DNA of 61,348 nucleotides. It comes from Paenibacillus alba. Its GTDB lineage: Bacteria; Bacillota; Bacilli; Paenibacillales; NBRC-103111. Under the pieces are notes generated by a model. That model did no database searches. It had not been told where the DNA came from and worked only from the letters and a program-made list of their open reading frames with translations. The stretch is taken from the NCBI RefSeq assembly GCF_013204855.1, contig NZ_JABMKZ010000045.1, positions 1 to 61,348 on the forward strand. The letters run 5' to 3'. The position numbers were made by a program, and so were the translations under genes. Positions 25,653 to 34,101 of this stretch are shown piece by piece; position 1 is the stretch's first letter, and each line of letters starts with the position of its first letter.

Positions 25653-26912
25653 ATGATGACATGGCAGCAATTAACGGATGAACAGCAGCAAGAGGTGCAG
25701 CGGCAGCTGCTTATTATTAAGCGTGGAGCTGCTGATATCGTGCCGGAAGAGGCGCTTAAACAGAAAGTGATGAAAGCCGTCGTAACCGGAATTCCGCTGA
25801 AGGTGAAGCTGGGACTCGATCCCTCTGCACCGGATATCCATATCGGTCATACGGTGGTTCTGCAGAAGCTGCGTCAATTTCAGGATTTGGGTCATGAGGT
25901 GCAGCTCATTATTGGAGATTTTACGGGGCGGATTGGGGACCCTACGGGTAAATCCGAAACGCGCAAGCAGCTTTCTGAAGAGGATGTGCAGCGCAACGCA
26001 CAGACGTATCAGACTCAATTGACGAAAATATTGGATTTAAGCAAAACGACTTTTTACTATAACTCCGCATGGCTGGGCGAGCTGAAGTTTGATGATGTAC
26101 TTAAGCTAGCGGGGAAAGTCACCGTGGCACGTATGCTGGAACGTGATGATTTTGCCAACAGGTATGCGGCCAATCAGCCGATCCATGTGCATGAGTTTTT
26201 CTATCCCTTGATGCAGGGCTATGACTCGGTCTCCCTCGAGACGGATATCGAGCTGGGGGGAACGGATCAAACCTTTAATATTTTGATGGGCCGGACGCTG
26301 CAGGGAGCTTATGAAATGAAAGAGGGACAGGTCGCTATTTTAATGCCGCTGCTTGAAGGACTTGATGGTGGGCAGAAAATGAGTAAAAGCCTGCGTAATT
26401 ATATTGGCATCGACGAGCATCCGAATGATATTTTCGGCAAAACGATGTCCATTCCCGATACGCTCATGCTCAAGTACTACGAGCTTACAACAACCTTGTC
26501 CCATGCAGATTTGCATGAGCTAAGCCAAGGTTTAGAGGAGGGTACGATTCATCCGAGAGATGCCAAGATGAAATTAGCCAAAGCGTATGTGAGCATGTAT
26601 CATGGCGCTCAAGCAGCGGATGAGGCTGAGCAGCATTTTATTACGGTGTTTCAAAAGAAGGCTTTGCCGGATGAGATTGAGGAGAAACTGCTGAGAGTCA
26701 ATTTGCTGGAAGAAGGACAGATCTCCATTATTCAGCTTCTGGTGGCGCTCGACTTGCAGGTTTCCAATGGGGAAGCAAGGCGCAGTGTGGAACAAGGTGC
26801 TGTGAAAATCAATGAGCAGAAAATTGCCGATATCCATGCGAAAATAACACCGATAGATGGTGATATCGTTCAGGTTGGTAAACGGAAGTTTGTTAGACTT
26901 AAGTTGGGCTAG
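25653..26912 (+). CDS. tyrS: Tyrosyl-tRNA synthetase
   Basis: A 419-residue class Ic synthetase charging tRNA-Tyr. It has the HIGH signature in PDIHIGHTVVLQ, the KMSKS motif in GGQKMSKSLRN, and a C-terminal S4 RNA-binding domain (SNGEARRSVEQGAVKINEQK). The N-terminal KVKLGLDPSAPDIHIGH pattern resembles the TyrZ-type subgroup more than the TyrS type that starts LYSGFDPTADSLHIGH, so tyrZ may be the better ortholog name. The ATG at 25653 is chosen from AAGGAGG at 25637-25643; an upstream open frame runs through the T-box terminator and is not real. Controlled by the T-box leader. Confidence 0.95.
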   Translation: MMTWQQLTDEQQQEVQRQLLIIKRGAADIVPEEALKQKVMKAVVTGIPLKVKLGLDPSAPDIHIGHTVVLQKLRQFQDLGHEVQLIIGDFTGRIGDPTGKSETRKQLSEEDVQRNAQTYQTQLTKILDLSKTTFYYNSAWLGELKFDDVLKLAGKVTVARMLERDDFANRYAANQPIHVHEFFYPLMQGYDSVSLETDIELGGTDQTFNILMGRTLQGAYEMKEGQVAILMPLLEGLDGGQKMSKSLRNYIGIDEHPNDIFGKTMSIPDTLMLKYYELTTTLSHADLHELSQGLEEGTIHPRDAKMKLAKAYVSMYHGAQAADEAEQHFITVFQKKALPDEIEEKLLRVNLLEEGQISIIQLLVALDLQVSNGEARRSVEQGAVKINEQKIADIHAKITPIDGDIVQVGKRKFVRLKLG

Positions 26913-26921
26913 TCATACTCA

Positions 26922-26965
26922 AAAGGGCTCCTTGTCCGCAGCAAGCTGCTTTCAAGAAGCCCTTA
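26922..26965 (+). terminator. Possible terminator after tyrS
   Basis: AAAGGGCT and AAGCCCTT can pair, with an inner GCAGCAAGCTGC hairpin. The following T-run is interrupted (ATCCTTTG), so efficiency is doubtful. Confidence 0.45.
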
Positions 26966-26989
26966 TCCTTTGTTCTAATGAGCAGGTAC

Positions 26990-27925
26990 TCATAGCCATT
27001 CTTTCTTACGGAACAACACGTACATGGCAATACCGAGCGCTCCCATGAAAGCTAGCACGAATTCATCGCCATGTTCGACATGAAGTCCAAGAATATTATC
27101 GAAATTCATCCCGAACACACCGGTGATGAAGGTTAGTGGCATGAAAATGGTTGTCAGCGCAGTGAAGACGCGCATAATATCATTCGCTCGGTTGGCGACG
27201 CTGGATTGATAGGCTTCTCGCAAGTTGCCCATTAGATCGCGCAGCGTATCGAACGTATCGACAATTTTTACGGCATTTTCATAAATATCGCCAAAATACT
27301 TCTGGAGCTGATGGTCAATCAGCCGAAGTTCTTTTTTGCCTAGTGTCCCAATGACGTCTCGCTGAGGTACAAGTACTTTTTTGAGCCAGAGTATTTCGGA
27401 ACGAAGTCCAATAATTTCATTCAGATGGGATTTCTTCGTGGCCATGAGGATGTCTTCTTCAAGCTTTTCGATCTTCGCTTCAATTCGATCGCCAACCGCG
27501 ACGTAATTATCGACGACAAGATCGACGAGATGATAGAGGAATCGATCAGCGCTGTTGACTTCCTCTTCCCAAAGAAAAGGCTTCAAAGCGCGAATTTCAT
27601 TAATTTTTTGCCGGGTAACCGTAATTATGACATGTTTGCTTAGAAATATATTGAGTGCGCGAAGAAAAATTTCTTCATCATCGAATCGAATGCTGTTAAT
27701 GACAATGAAATAATGCGAATCATAAATCTCAATCTTAGGACGCTGCTCTTCTTCACTTAAACAATCCTCGACGGCTAGATCATGAAGATGGAACATAGGC
27801 TGTAGAAGCTCTAAATCCTCAATCCCTGCGTCAATCCAATAAAAGCCTCTTGTTGGAGGTGTAAGTGCGATAGACACGTCATCGACTAACGTAAATATGC
27901 CATCTTGAACCCAACGTGTTTTCAT
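26990..27925 (-). CDS. corA: CorA-type magnesium/cobalt transporter
   Basis: A 311-residue CorA channel. The long N-terminal cytoplasmic part (1-245) is alpha/beta then helical. Two C-terminal membrane helices follow, with the pore signature FGMNFD at the end of the first (MPLTFITGVFGMNF) and a short polar loop before the second, ending in RKKEWL. It imports Mg2+. An in-frame GTG lies 3 codons upstream at 27934 but overlaps the AAAGGGGTGG ribosome site, so the ATG at 27925 is preferred. A promoter and a foldable leader of ~180 nt precede it, suggesting RNA-level control. It converges with tyrS. Confidence 0.93.
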   Translation of the reverse strand: MKTRWVQDGIFTLVDDVSIALTPPTRGFYWIDAGIEDLELLQPMFHLHDLAVEDCLSEEEQRPKIEIYDSHYFIVINSIRFDDEEIFLRALNIFLSKHVIITVTRQKINEIRALKPFLWEEEVNSADRFLYHLVDLVVDNYVAVGDRIEAKIEKLEEDILMATKKSHLNEIIGLRSEILWLKKVLVPQRDVIGTLGKKELRLIDHQLQKYFGDIYENAVKIVDTFDTLRDLMGNLREAYQSSVANRANDIMRVFTALTTIFMPLTFITGVFGMNFDNILGLHVEHGDEFVLAFMGALGIAMYVLFRKKEWL

Positions 27926-27944
27926 CTGATCCACCCCTTTGAAT

Positions 27945-28010
27945 GGAATCAGTCGGTTAGGTTCATCAATTGCGCGAGGCTACGGATGAAGGAAGAACCG
28001 ACTGCATTCC
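27945..28010 (-). promoter_or_regulatory. corA: Structured 5' leader of corA
   Basis: Within the corA 5' UTR, CAGTCGGTT (27950-27958) and AACCGACTG (27996-28004) are perfect 9-bp arms. They are extended by GGAAT (27945-27949) with ATTCC (28006-28010), and inside them TTCATC pairs with GATGAA. The fold ends about 5 nt from the ribosome site. I do not see the features of the M-box (ykoK) Mg2+ riboswitch. A role in controlling translation is inference. Confidence 0.5.
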
Positions 28011-28110
28011 TACACTATGAAATTGTTCTCTTAATTTGCCGATGCTACTCCTCGGTTCTCCGTCCAAACGTATGCCCCCCTTTATCGTCCGTGTCAAATA
28101 ATACTTGTCT

Positions 28111-28139
28111 AGTATAACCCTTCGAATATCCTCTTTCAA
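28111..28139 (-). promoter_or_regulatory. corA: Promoter of corA
   Basis: On the minus strand, TTGAAA (28139-28134), a 17-bp spacer and TATACT (28116-28111). It predicts a 5' UTR of about 180 nt that includes the fold at 27945-28010. Confidence 0.6.
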
Positions 28140-28209
28140 GCCAAAAAGTTTGATTTTTCGCGGGATTTGCTGCTTAGATACAATATGGGAAATAGGCTTG
28201 ATTCGTGTC

Positions 28210-28241
28210 AAAAAAATAACCGCCATGAAATTACATGGCGG
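28210..28241 (-). terminator. Terminator of the small minus-strand gene
   Basis: CCGCCATG and CATGGCGG form a perfect 8-bp stem with a 6-nt loop. On the minus strand it runs into a T-rich tract (complement of 28211-28216). It overlaps the stop codon of the gene at 28231-28458. Confidence 0.85.
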
Positions 28242-28458
28242 CATTGAAAATCTTGTTTTTCGTTTCGGTGTAGATTTCAATGATTTCAGAATCTGCCTTC
28301 TGGAGCAGCTCCTCTTCACTGGCAGCGCCATAGATGAGATATAGCTGGGCAGCGGCCTCTTCAGCTTGCTGCAAGGTAGGTTTGGACGTCTGGGACAAGG
28401 CAAAATATCGATTTAAGGAAGCGAAGGCGGAGAAATGATCCGATGTTTGGGTTGTCAT
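28231..28458 (-). CDS. Small conserved helical protein of unknown function
   Basis: A 75-residue soluble protein, Ala/Glu-rich and probably two or three helices (TLQQAEEAAAQLYLIYGAAS, then ADSEIIEIYTETKNKIFN). I do not recognise the family. The ATG follows AGAGGT with a 5-nt gap, and an intrinsic terminator overlaps the stop, both arguing that the gene is real. It is probably a single-gene unit. Confidence 0.65.
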   Translation of the reverse strand: MTTQTSDHFSAFASLNRYFALSQTSKPTLQQAEEAAAQLYLIYGAASEEELLQKADSEIIEIYTETKNKIFNAAM

Positions 28459-28555
28459 AATGGACCTCTTTTCTAAGCATCAATTTTGCGTGCGTTGAAT
28501 GGACATACAGTTTGATATATATGTACCCGTAATCAGCCTCCGTTTAAACATCATC

Positions 28556-28578
28556 GCTTGATACGATTCGTATCAAGC
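28556..28578. repeat. Perfect inverted repeat in the corA-metA gap
   Basis: GCTTGATACG and CGTATCAAGC are perfect 10-bp arms around ATT. No strong T-run follows on either strand. It could be an operator or a weak terminator between divergent units. The rest of 28459-28645 shows nothing else. Confidence 0.6.
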
Positions 28579-28645
28579 ATAACACAGGCAGACAACCCCT
28601 GGCAAATTCTCTCTTTTTTATCCCTTTTTACAGCCACAAAACGCC

Positions 28646-28674
28646 TTGACTTTCCCTGCATTTATAGCTATGAT
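28646..28674 (+). promoter_or_regulatory. Promoter of the metA operon
   Basis: TTGACT (28646-28651), a 17-bp spacer and TATGAT (28669-28674). Transcription begins about 20 nt before the S-box aptamer. Confidence 0.75.
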
Positions 28675-28698
28675 ATTTTTAATCGCATACGTTACATT

Positions 28699-28886
28699 TT
28701 CTTATCAAGAGTAGGTGGAGGGACTAGCCCTATGACACCCGGCAACCGACAAACCTTTGGAAACAAAGGAATGCACGGTGCTAATTCTTGCGGAAACGCG
28801 AATCATCGCGAATCTGGGAGATAAGAGAAGGACATTGACTTTGACTTTCCATGGCCTTTCTCTGATCCCAGAGAAGGTCATTTTTG
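28699..28886 (+). promoter_or_regulatory. SAM riboswitch (S-box) controlling metA-metI-metC
   Basis: A canonical class-I SAM aptamer: CTTATCAAGAGTAGGTGGAG opening the P1/P2 region, GACTAGCCCTATGA, ACCCGGCAACC, CACGGTGCTAATTC, and the closing GGGAGATAAGAG (to about 28830). A terminator hairpin follows (GCCTTTCTCTG with CAGAGAAGGT, then T5, about 28852-28885). High SAM should favour the terminator and switch off the methionine genes downstream. Confidence 0.97.
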
Positions 28887-28928
28887 CATTTACAGCCCAT
28901 ATAACCCTTATGAAAAGGAGTGAACAGG

Positions 28929-29873
28929 ATGCCGATCAAGATTCCAGACAACCTGCCAGCCAAAGAAATTTTAAACCAAGAGAACATCTTCACCATGGAT
29001 GAATCCGTCGCGTATCATCAGGATATACGTCCACTTCGCATTGCTTTGCTCAACTTAATGCCAACGAAGGAAACGACGGAGACGCAATTGCTGCGTTTGA
29101 TTGGAAACACCCCGCTGCAGGTGGAATTCGTCCTTTTGCATCCGAAAACTCATACTTCAAAGAACACGTCTGCTGAGCACTTGGAAATGTTCTATAAAAC
29201 TTTTGACGATATTAAAGATGAGAAGCTGGACGGCATGATTATTACAGGTGCCCCAGTTGAACAAATGGAATTCGAAGATGTGACGTACTGGGAAGAGTTG
29301 ACGCAAATTCTGAACTGGAGCAAGCAAAATGTTACTTCCACCTTGCATATTTGCTGGGCAGCACAGGCTGGCTTATATCATCACTTCGGTGTGCGCAAGG
29401 TCGCTCTGGATCAAAAGATGTTCGGTGTGTTCCCACATACCGTTGGCGTACCGAATACGAAGCTGCTGCGCGGTTTTGATGAGGTTTTCAATGTCCCTCA
29501 ATCGCGTCACACGGACATTCAACGTGAAGATATTGTTCGATGTCCGGACTTGGAGATTTTGGCAGAATCCGAAGAATCCGGTGTCTACATCGCGGCTACG
29601 CGTGACGGGAAACATATTTTCGTCACAGGCCATTCAGAATATGATGCGGATTCCTTGAAATGGGAGTACGATCGGGACGTAAGCAAGGGGCTTGATATTG
29701 AGATTCCGCGCAATTATTACCCGAATAATGATCCTAGCAGGAAACCTTATAATTCATGGAGAGCCCATGCGAACCTGTTATTCTCCAACTGGTTGAATTA
29801 CTACGTGTATCAAGAAACACCTTTTGAATTAAATGTGAACATTAATGAAAGCTGGGCTAGCTCACAATTGTAA
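28929..29873 (+). CDS. metA: Homoserine O-acetyltransferase (MetA type)
   Basis: A 314-residue MetA-family enzyme that acylates homoserine, the first dedicated step of methionine synthesis. Bacillus members use acetyl-CoA despite the old succinyltransferase name. Seen: MPIKIPDNLPAKEILNQENI, LNLMPTKETTETQLLRLIGN, the nucleophile Cys in LHICWAAQAGLYHHFGV, and the His/Glu region FVTGHSEYDADSL. An in-frame GTG at 28920 is rejected because AAAAGGAG (28912-28919) abuts it; the ATG at 28929 has proper spacing. First gene of an S-box-controlled operon with metI and metC. Confidence 0.95.
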   Translation: MPIKIPDNLPAKEILNQENIFTMDESVAYHQDIRPLRIALLNLMPTKETTETQLLRLIGNTPLQVEFVLLHPKTHTSKNTSAEHLEMFYKTFDDIKDEKLDGMIITGAPVEQMEFEDVTYWEELTQILNWSKQNVTSTLHICWAAQAGLYHHFGVRKVALDQKMFGVFPHTVGVPNTKLLRGFDEVFNVPQSRHTDIQREDIVRCPDLEILAESEESGVYIAATRDGKHIFVTGHSEYDADSLKWEYDRDVSKGLDIEIPRNYYPNNDPSRKPYNSWRAHANLLFSNWLNYYVYQETPFELNVNINESWASSQL

Positions 29874-29906
29874 AATTGAAACCATATCCCTGAGGAGGAA
29901 CTCCCG

Positions 29907-31079
29907 TTGTTGAAAATTGAAAGTCGTCTCGCCCAAATTGGCTCCATTGAAGAGCCTGTTACGGGGGCTGTTAGCTTCCCGATTTACCAAGCTACTGCTT
30001 TTCGTCACCCGAAGCTTGGTCAAAGCACAGGCTTTGATTATGCTCGTACCAAAAGCCCTACACGCAAAGTGCTTGAAGATGCCATCGCTCAGCTGGAATC
30101 GGGAGATGCAGGCTTTGCTTGTTCCTCAGGGATGGCCGCCCTGCAAACTATTTTTGCTTATTTTAGCCAAGGGGATCACCTGATTGTGTCCTTGGATTTA
30201 TATGGCGGTACGTACCGTTTGCTGGAGAAAATCATGTCGCGTTTCGGTGTGACTGCGACGTATGTGGACACGAATGATTTGGATGGCTTGGAAGCGGCCT
30301 ATCAACCGAATACGAAGGGGTTGGTCATTGAGACGCCGACGAACCCGCTCATGATGATTACAGATCTTGAACTTGTCTGTACTTGGGCCCGTAAGAAGGG
30401 CATCGTGTCGATTGTTGACAATACGTTATTGACGCCATATCTGCAACGACCGATCGAATTAGGCGCAGATATCGTCATCCATAGTGCGACCAAATATTTG
30501 GGTGGCCACAATGACGTACTCGCCGGCCTCATCGTGACGAAGGGCAAAGAGCTTTCCGAGCAAATGGCGTTCCTGCACAACTCCATCGGAGCCGTCCTTG
30601 GGCCGCAAGACAGTTGGCTTTTGATGAGAGGCATGAAGACACTCGCGCTGCGCATGGAGCGTCATGAGCTGAATGCAACTGCGATTGCGAATTTCTTGCT
30701 AGAGCATCCGCTCATTGATGAAGTCTTCTACCCAGCGTTGGAATCACACCCTGGTTATGCGATTCAAAATAAACAATCAAGCGGGAATACAGGAATTTTC
30801 TCTTTTAAAGTAACGGATGCCAGATTGATTGAACCGATTCTGCGACATATTCAATTGATTGCTTTCGCGGAAAGCTTAGGCGGCGTTGAATCTCTAATGA
30901 CTTATCCTGCAGTGCAAACCCATGCGGATATTCCGCTTGAGATTCGTCAGCAAATCGGTGTAGACGATCGTCTTCTGCGGTTCTCGGTAGGTATCGAGCA
31001 TATTGACGACTTAATCGCCGACCTTTCCAACGCTTTAAGTCAAGCCCAAGCCGAAATCCAAGGAGAATCCCTTTCATGA
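29907..31079 (+). CDS. metI: Cystathionine gamma-synthase / O-acetylhomoserine sulfhydrylase
   Basis: A 390-residue PLP enzyme of the Cys/Met-metabolism family. The PLP lysine lies in HSATKYLGGHNDVLAG. Also visible are YGGTYRLLEKI, ETPTNPLMMITDL and the substrate loop SLGGVESLMTYPA. It joins cysteine (or sulfide) to O-acetylhomoserine. The start is TTG at 29907, with GAGGAGGA 7 nt upstream; a second TTG follows directly. The paired order metI-metC with a 4-nt overlap is the same as B. subtilis yjcI-yjcJ. Confidence 0.93.
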   Translation: MLKIESRLAQIGSIEEPVTGAVSFPIYQATAFRHPKLGQSTGFDYARTKSPTRKVLEDAIAQLESGDAGFACSSGMAALQTIFAYFSQGDHLIVSLDLYGGTYRLLEKIMSRFGVTATYVDTNDLDGLEAAYQPNTKGLVIETPTNPLMMITDLELVCTWARKKGIVSIVDNTLLTPYLQRPIELGADIVIHSATKYLGGHNDVLAGLIVTKGKELSEQMAFLHNSIGAVLGPQDSWLLMRGMKTLALRMERHELNATAIANFLLEHPLIDEVFYPALESHPGYAIQNKQSSGNTGIFSFKVTDARLIEPILRHIQLIAFAESLGGVESLMTYPAVQTHADIPLEIRQQIGVDDRLLRFSVGIEHIDDLIADLSNALSQAQAEIQGESLS

Positions 31080-32248
31080 ACCATCCATCTGATGACAAAC
31101 GCAAGCCTCAAGGCAAATTCGCAACGAAACTGATTCACTTTGGCGGGGAGATTGATAAGGCGACAGGGGCATCCAGCGTGCCCTTGTACCAAGCCTCTAC
31201 CTTCCATCAAGCAGATTTGGAAACTTCTCCAGAGTACGATTACACGCGTTCGGGTAACCCGACACGTCAAGCGTTGGAAGACTACATAGCACTCTTGGAA
31301 GGTGGTACCCGCGGTTTCGCATTCGCTTCAGGCATGGCGGCGATTTCATCTGCGCTAATGCTGCTCTCTCAAGGAGATCACGTTATTTGTACGGAAGACG
31401 TATATGGGGGCACTTATCGGCTGCTGACAACGATTATGAGTCGTATGGGGATTGAATCTACGTTCGTAGACATGACCGATATCGCTCAAGTCCGTGCGGC
31501 TCTTCGTTCCAACACTAAAGCAGTTTTCATCGAGACACCGTCGAATCCAACACTGAGAATTACGGATATTAGCGAAATCGCCGCTTTTGCCAAAGAACAC
31601 GATTTGCTGACAATGCTCGATAATACGTTCATGACACCGTACCACCAGCGTCCTATTGAGCTCGGTATTGATATCGTCCTTCACAGCGCTACGAAATTCC
31701 TTGGCGGGCACAGTGACGTACTTGCTGGATTAGCTGTAGTGGCTAACGACAGTCTGGGCCGTCGGATGAAGCAAATCCAGAATGGCATGGGAAATGTGCT
31801 GGGAATTCAAGATTCGTGGCTGCTGATCCGCGGGATGAAAACCTTGCAGGCGCGTATGGAAGCATCTGAAAAAGGGGCCCGCAGACTAGCTCAGTGGCTC
31901 TCCGAGCAGCCGGATATCGAATTTGTTTACTACCCAGGGCTTCCTAATCATCCTCGTAGAGTGGTACACGAGAAGCAGTCTCTCGGGTATGGTGCTGTCG
32001 TTTCTTTCGATGTTGGCTCTGGCGCGCGTGCCAAGCAGCTGCTCAGCAAAGTGCGTATCCCGCTCGTTGCCGTAAGCTTGGGGGCTGTTGAAAGCATCCT
32101 CTCATATCCGGCGATGATGTCCCATGCTGCGATGCCGAAGGAAGTTCGCTTATTGCGAGGCATTACAGACGGTCTTGTACGGTATTCCGTTGGCTTGGAA
32201 GATATCGAAGATATTATAGAAGATTTGGAACAAGCACTGCGGGGTTAG
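31076..32248 (+). CDS. metC: Cystathionine beta-lyase
   Basis: A 390-residue PLP enzyme of the same family as the previous gene, overlapping it by ATGA. It has TRSGNPTRQALEDYIALLEG, YGGTYRLLTTIM, and the PLP lysine in HSATKFLGGHSDVLAG. It cleaves cystathionine to homocysteine. Similarity to metI across the whole length suggests an old tandem duplication. Assignment as beta-lyase rather than gamma-type relies on gene order after metI and cannot be proved from sequence alone. A terminator follows. Confidence 0.9.
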   Translation: MNHPSDDKRKPQGKFATKLIHFGGEIDKATGASSVPLYQASTFHQADLETSPEYDYTRSGNPTRQALEDYIALLEGGTRGFAFASGMAAISSALMLLSQGDHVICTEDVYGGTYRLLTTIMSRMGIESTFVDMTDIAQVRAALRSNTKAVFIETPSNPTLRITDISEIAAFAKEHDLLTMLDNTFMTPYHQRPIELGIDIVLHSATKFLGGHSDVLAGLAVVANDSLGRRMKQIQNGMGNVLGIQDSWLLIRGMKTLQARMEASEKGARRLAQWLSEQPDIEFVYYPGLPNHPRRVVHEKQSLGYGAVVSFDVGSGARAKQLLSKVRIPLVAVSLGAVESILSYPAMMSHAAMPKEVRLLRGITDGLVRYSVGLEDIEDIIEDLEQALRG

Positions 32249-32300
32249 TGCGTCTGTTTTTCGAAAATTAGTCATATTTAAAACGTGTACATCCTCTAGG

Positions 32301-32323
32301 AAAGCAGCATTTGCTGCTTTTTT
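32301..32323 (+). terminator. Terminator of the met operon
   Basis: AAAGCAGC and GCTGCTTT form a perfect 8-bp stem with a short ATTT loop, ending in TTTTTT. Confidence 0.9.
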
Positions 32324-32383
32324 GGCATGAATATGATACGATGAATGGATACAAGCTTTTAGAAATTAAAGGAGTGAGTTGCT

Positions 32384-33520
32384 ATGAAACCGATCGATCG
32401 CATTTTATATAAAGCGCAGTCAGGCGGACGAATTGATGTAGAAGAATGCATTACGCTGTTCGAATCCGATCAAATAGAAAAAATTGGCGATACAGCCAAT
32501 CAGATTATGAAGAAATGGCACCCAGACCCGATCACGACCTTCGTTATTGGCCGGAACATTAACTATACAAACATCTGTGACGTATACTGTCGTTTCTGCG
32601 CTTTCTATCGTGCGCCGGGCTCAGCGGAAGGTTATGTGCTGCCGGATGAAACGATTTTCCAAAAGATTCAAGAAACACTTGATGTAGACGGCACCGAGAT
32701 CCTTATGCAGGGCGGCACCAATCCGAACTTGCCATTCAGCTACTACACGAACATTCTGCGCGAGATCAAGAAGCGTTTTGACATCACGATGCATTCCTTC
32801 TCTCCTGCTGAAATCATGAAAATGAAAGATGTTTCTGACGGTTTATCGTTAGAGGAAGTTATTCGTCAGCTGCATGAAGCTGGGCTTGACTCCTTGCCTG
32901 GCGGCGGTGCGGAAATTCTGGATGACCGGACTCGCCGCAAAATCAGCAAGCTCAAAGGATCATGGCGCGATTGGATGGACGTCATGCAAACCGCTCACAA
33001 AATCGGCATGCATACAACCGGCACCATGGTGATCGGATTCGGGGAATCCATGGAAGAGCGCGCGCTTCATATGCTGCGCATTCGTGATGCACAGGACGAT
33101 GTTATTCATCAGAAGCTGAATACACCAGGGTTCCTGGCATTCATCCCATGGACGTTCCAACCGGACAATACGAACATGAAGGCGGAGAAAGTGACGCCGG
33201 AAGAATATTTGAAAACATTGGCAATTAGCCGGATTATGCTCGACAATGTACCGAACTTCCAATCCTCATGGGTCACGATGGGACCTGAGGTTGGGAAGCA
33301 GACGCTCAGCTATGGCTGTAATGATTTCGGCAGCACGATGATTGAGGAGAACGTCGTTTCCGCGGCGGGCACAACGCACAAAGTCAACGTGAGTTCGACG
33401 CTCGATATCATCCGTCAAGCAGGCAAAATTCCTGCGCAGCGGAATACGAAGTACCAGACTTTGCGTGTGTTTGATGACGTGAATGTGAAGATTGATAAAG
33501 ATTTCGTAATGCAGAACTAA
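32384..33520 (+). CDS. mqnC: Cyclic dehypoxanthinyl futalosine synthase
   Basis: A 378-residue radical SAM enzyme of the futalosine route to menaquinone. The iron-sulfur cluster motif is CDVYCRFC (Cys65, Cys69, Cys72) preceded by IGRNINYTNI. Other family features are EILMQGGTNP, SFSPAEI, LPGGGAEI and the C-terminal FGSTMIEENVVSAAG. MqnC closes the ring of dehypoxanthinyl futalosine. A good ribosome site (AAGGAGTGAG) precedes the ATG. No other mqn gene is adjacent, as is common because the pathway genes are scattered. Its presence indicates the organism makes menaquinone by this route. Confidence 0.95.
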   Translation: MKPIDRILYKAQSGGRIDVEECITLFESDQIEKIGDTANQIMKKWHPDPITTFVIGRNINYTNICDVYCRFCAFYRAPGSAEGYVLPDETIFQKIQETLDVDGTEILMQGGTNPNLPFSYYTNILREIKKRFDITMHSFSPAEIMKMKDVSDGLSLEEVIRQLHEAGLDSLPGGGAEILDDRTRRKISKLKGSWRDWMDVMQTAHKIGMHTTGTMVIGFGESMEERALHMLRIRDAQDDVIHQKLNTPGFLAFIPWTFQPDNTNMKAEKVTPEEYLKTLAISRIMLDNVPNFQSSWVTMGPEVGKQTLSYGCNDFGSTMIEENVVSAAGTTHKVNVSSTLDIIRQAGKIPAQRNTKYQTLRVFDDVNVKIDKDFVMQN

Positions 33521-33578
33521 GGGATGAAAAAGGGCAATTCGTGAACTATAGGGTGAAAATTTTATAGGTGTAATAACT

Positions 33579-33637
33579 ACAACGCTTATCTAATATTAAA
33601 TCCACTGGTGGGATTAGTATGGATATGCGTTGTTTTT
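33579..33637 (+). terminator. Long-stem terminator after mqnC
   Basis: ACAACGCTTATC (33579-33590) pairs with GATATGCGTTGT (33621-33632 region, one mismatch). An inner AATCC/GGATT stem lies between, and T6 follows. Confidence 0.7.
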
Positions 33638-33663
33638 TGTCGTGAACTCATGGAGGATACCCT

Positions 33664-33723
33664 ATGCGCTTTAGACCAGCGACACTAAACTTAATGAGCG
33701 ATAAATTATTAACTAAGCGTTAA
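33664..33723 (+). CDS. Possible 19-residue micropeptide
   Basis: A short frame MRFRPATLNLMSDKLLTKR starts at an ATG 7 nt after GGAGG. The peptide is basic. It sits in an AT-rich gap after the mqnC terminator, with a TACAAT box shortly downstream. It could be a leader peptide, the start of a decayed gene, or chance. Confidence 0.25.
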   Translation: MRFRPATLNLMSDKLLTKR

Positions 33724-33875
33724 GCCAAATGGTACAATAGGGATAAAAAGGTAAAATGGTTTTATTGCCGATACTTGTTTTGGATTCATGGATATGGCTG
33801 CTATCTTAATCAAAAGCTCCCATGCTTTATGTTAACTGATGAATTTATTGATACGTTGAGAGGAGAAAATACTAG

Positions 33876-34058
33876 ATGGCCTATTCGTTTTCAGTAATAA
33901 CTGGTTTAATGCAGCTGATTTCGTTACTTTTGATAGTATTGCTAGTAGTTGCGTTGATAAGTGGCATAAGATATTTTAATTGGAAGAAGAAAAACGATGT
34001 TGAAATGGGTAAGAAGCTTGATAAAGTGATTGAATTGCTTGGTAAGGATAGGTCTTAA
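33876..34058 (+). CDS. Small single-pass membrane protein (DUF4083-like)
   Basis: A 60-residue protein with one long hydrophobic helix (about 10-32, LMQLISLLLIVLLVVALISG) followed by a basic stretch (FNWKKKND) and an amphipathic helix ending KLDKVIELLGKDRS. This layout is like the DUF4083 small membrane proteins of Bacillales, which I recall only loosely. GAGAGGAG lies 10 nt upstream. Function unknown. It lies in an AT-richer patch with the next gene and may have arrived with it. Confidence 0.65.
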   Translation: MAYSFSVITGLMQLISLLLIVLLVVALISGIRYFNWKKKNDVEMGKKLDKVIELLGKDRS

Positions 34059-34101
34059 ATATGCGATTTAAGTACGCAGCATTGACTGTTAGGAGGGCAA
34101 T

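Noticed and set aside
28250..28700. M-box or other known riboswitch for corA, and a CRISPR-like repeat cluster
   Set aside because: No M-box signature was found, and the inverted repeats are single copies rather than regularly spaced repeats with spacers.
28558..29002. Plus-strand frames over the metA leader
   Set aside because: They overlap the SAM riboswitch and its terminator and have no ribosome site; they are non-coding.
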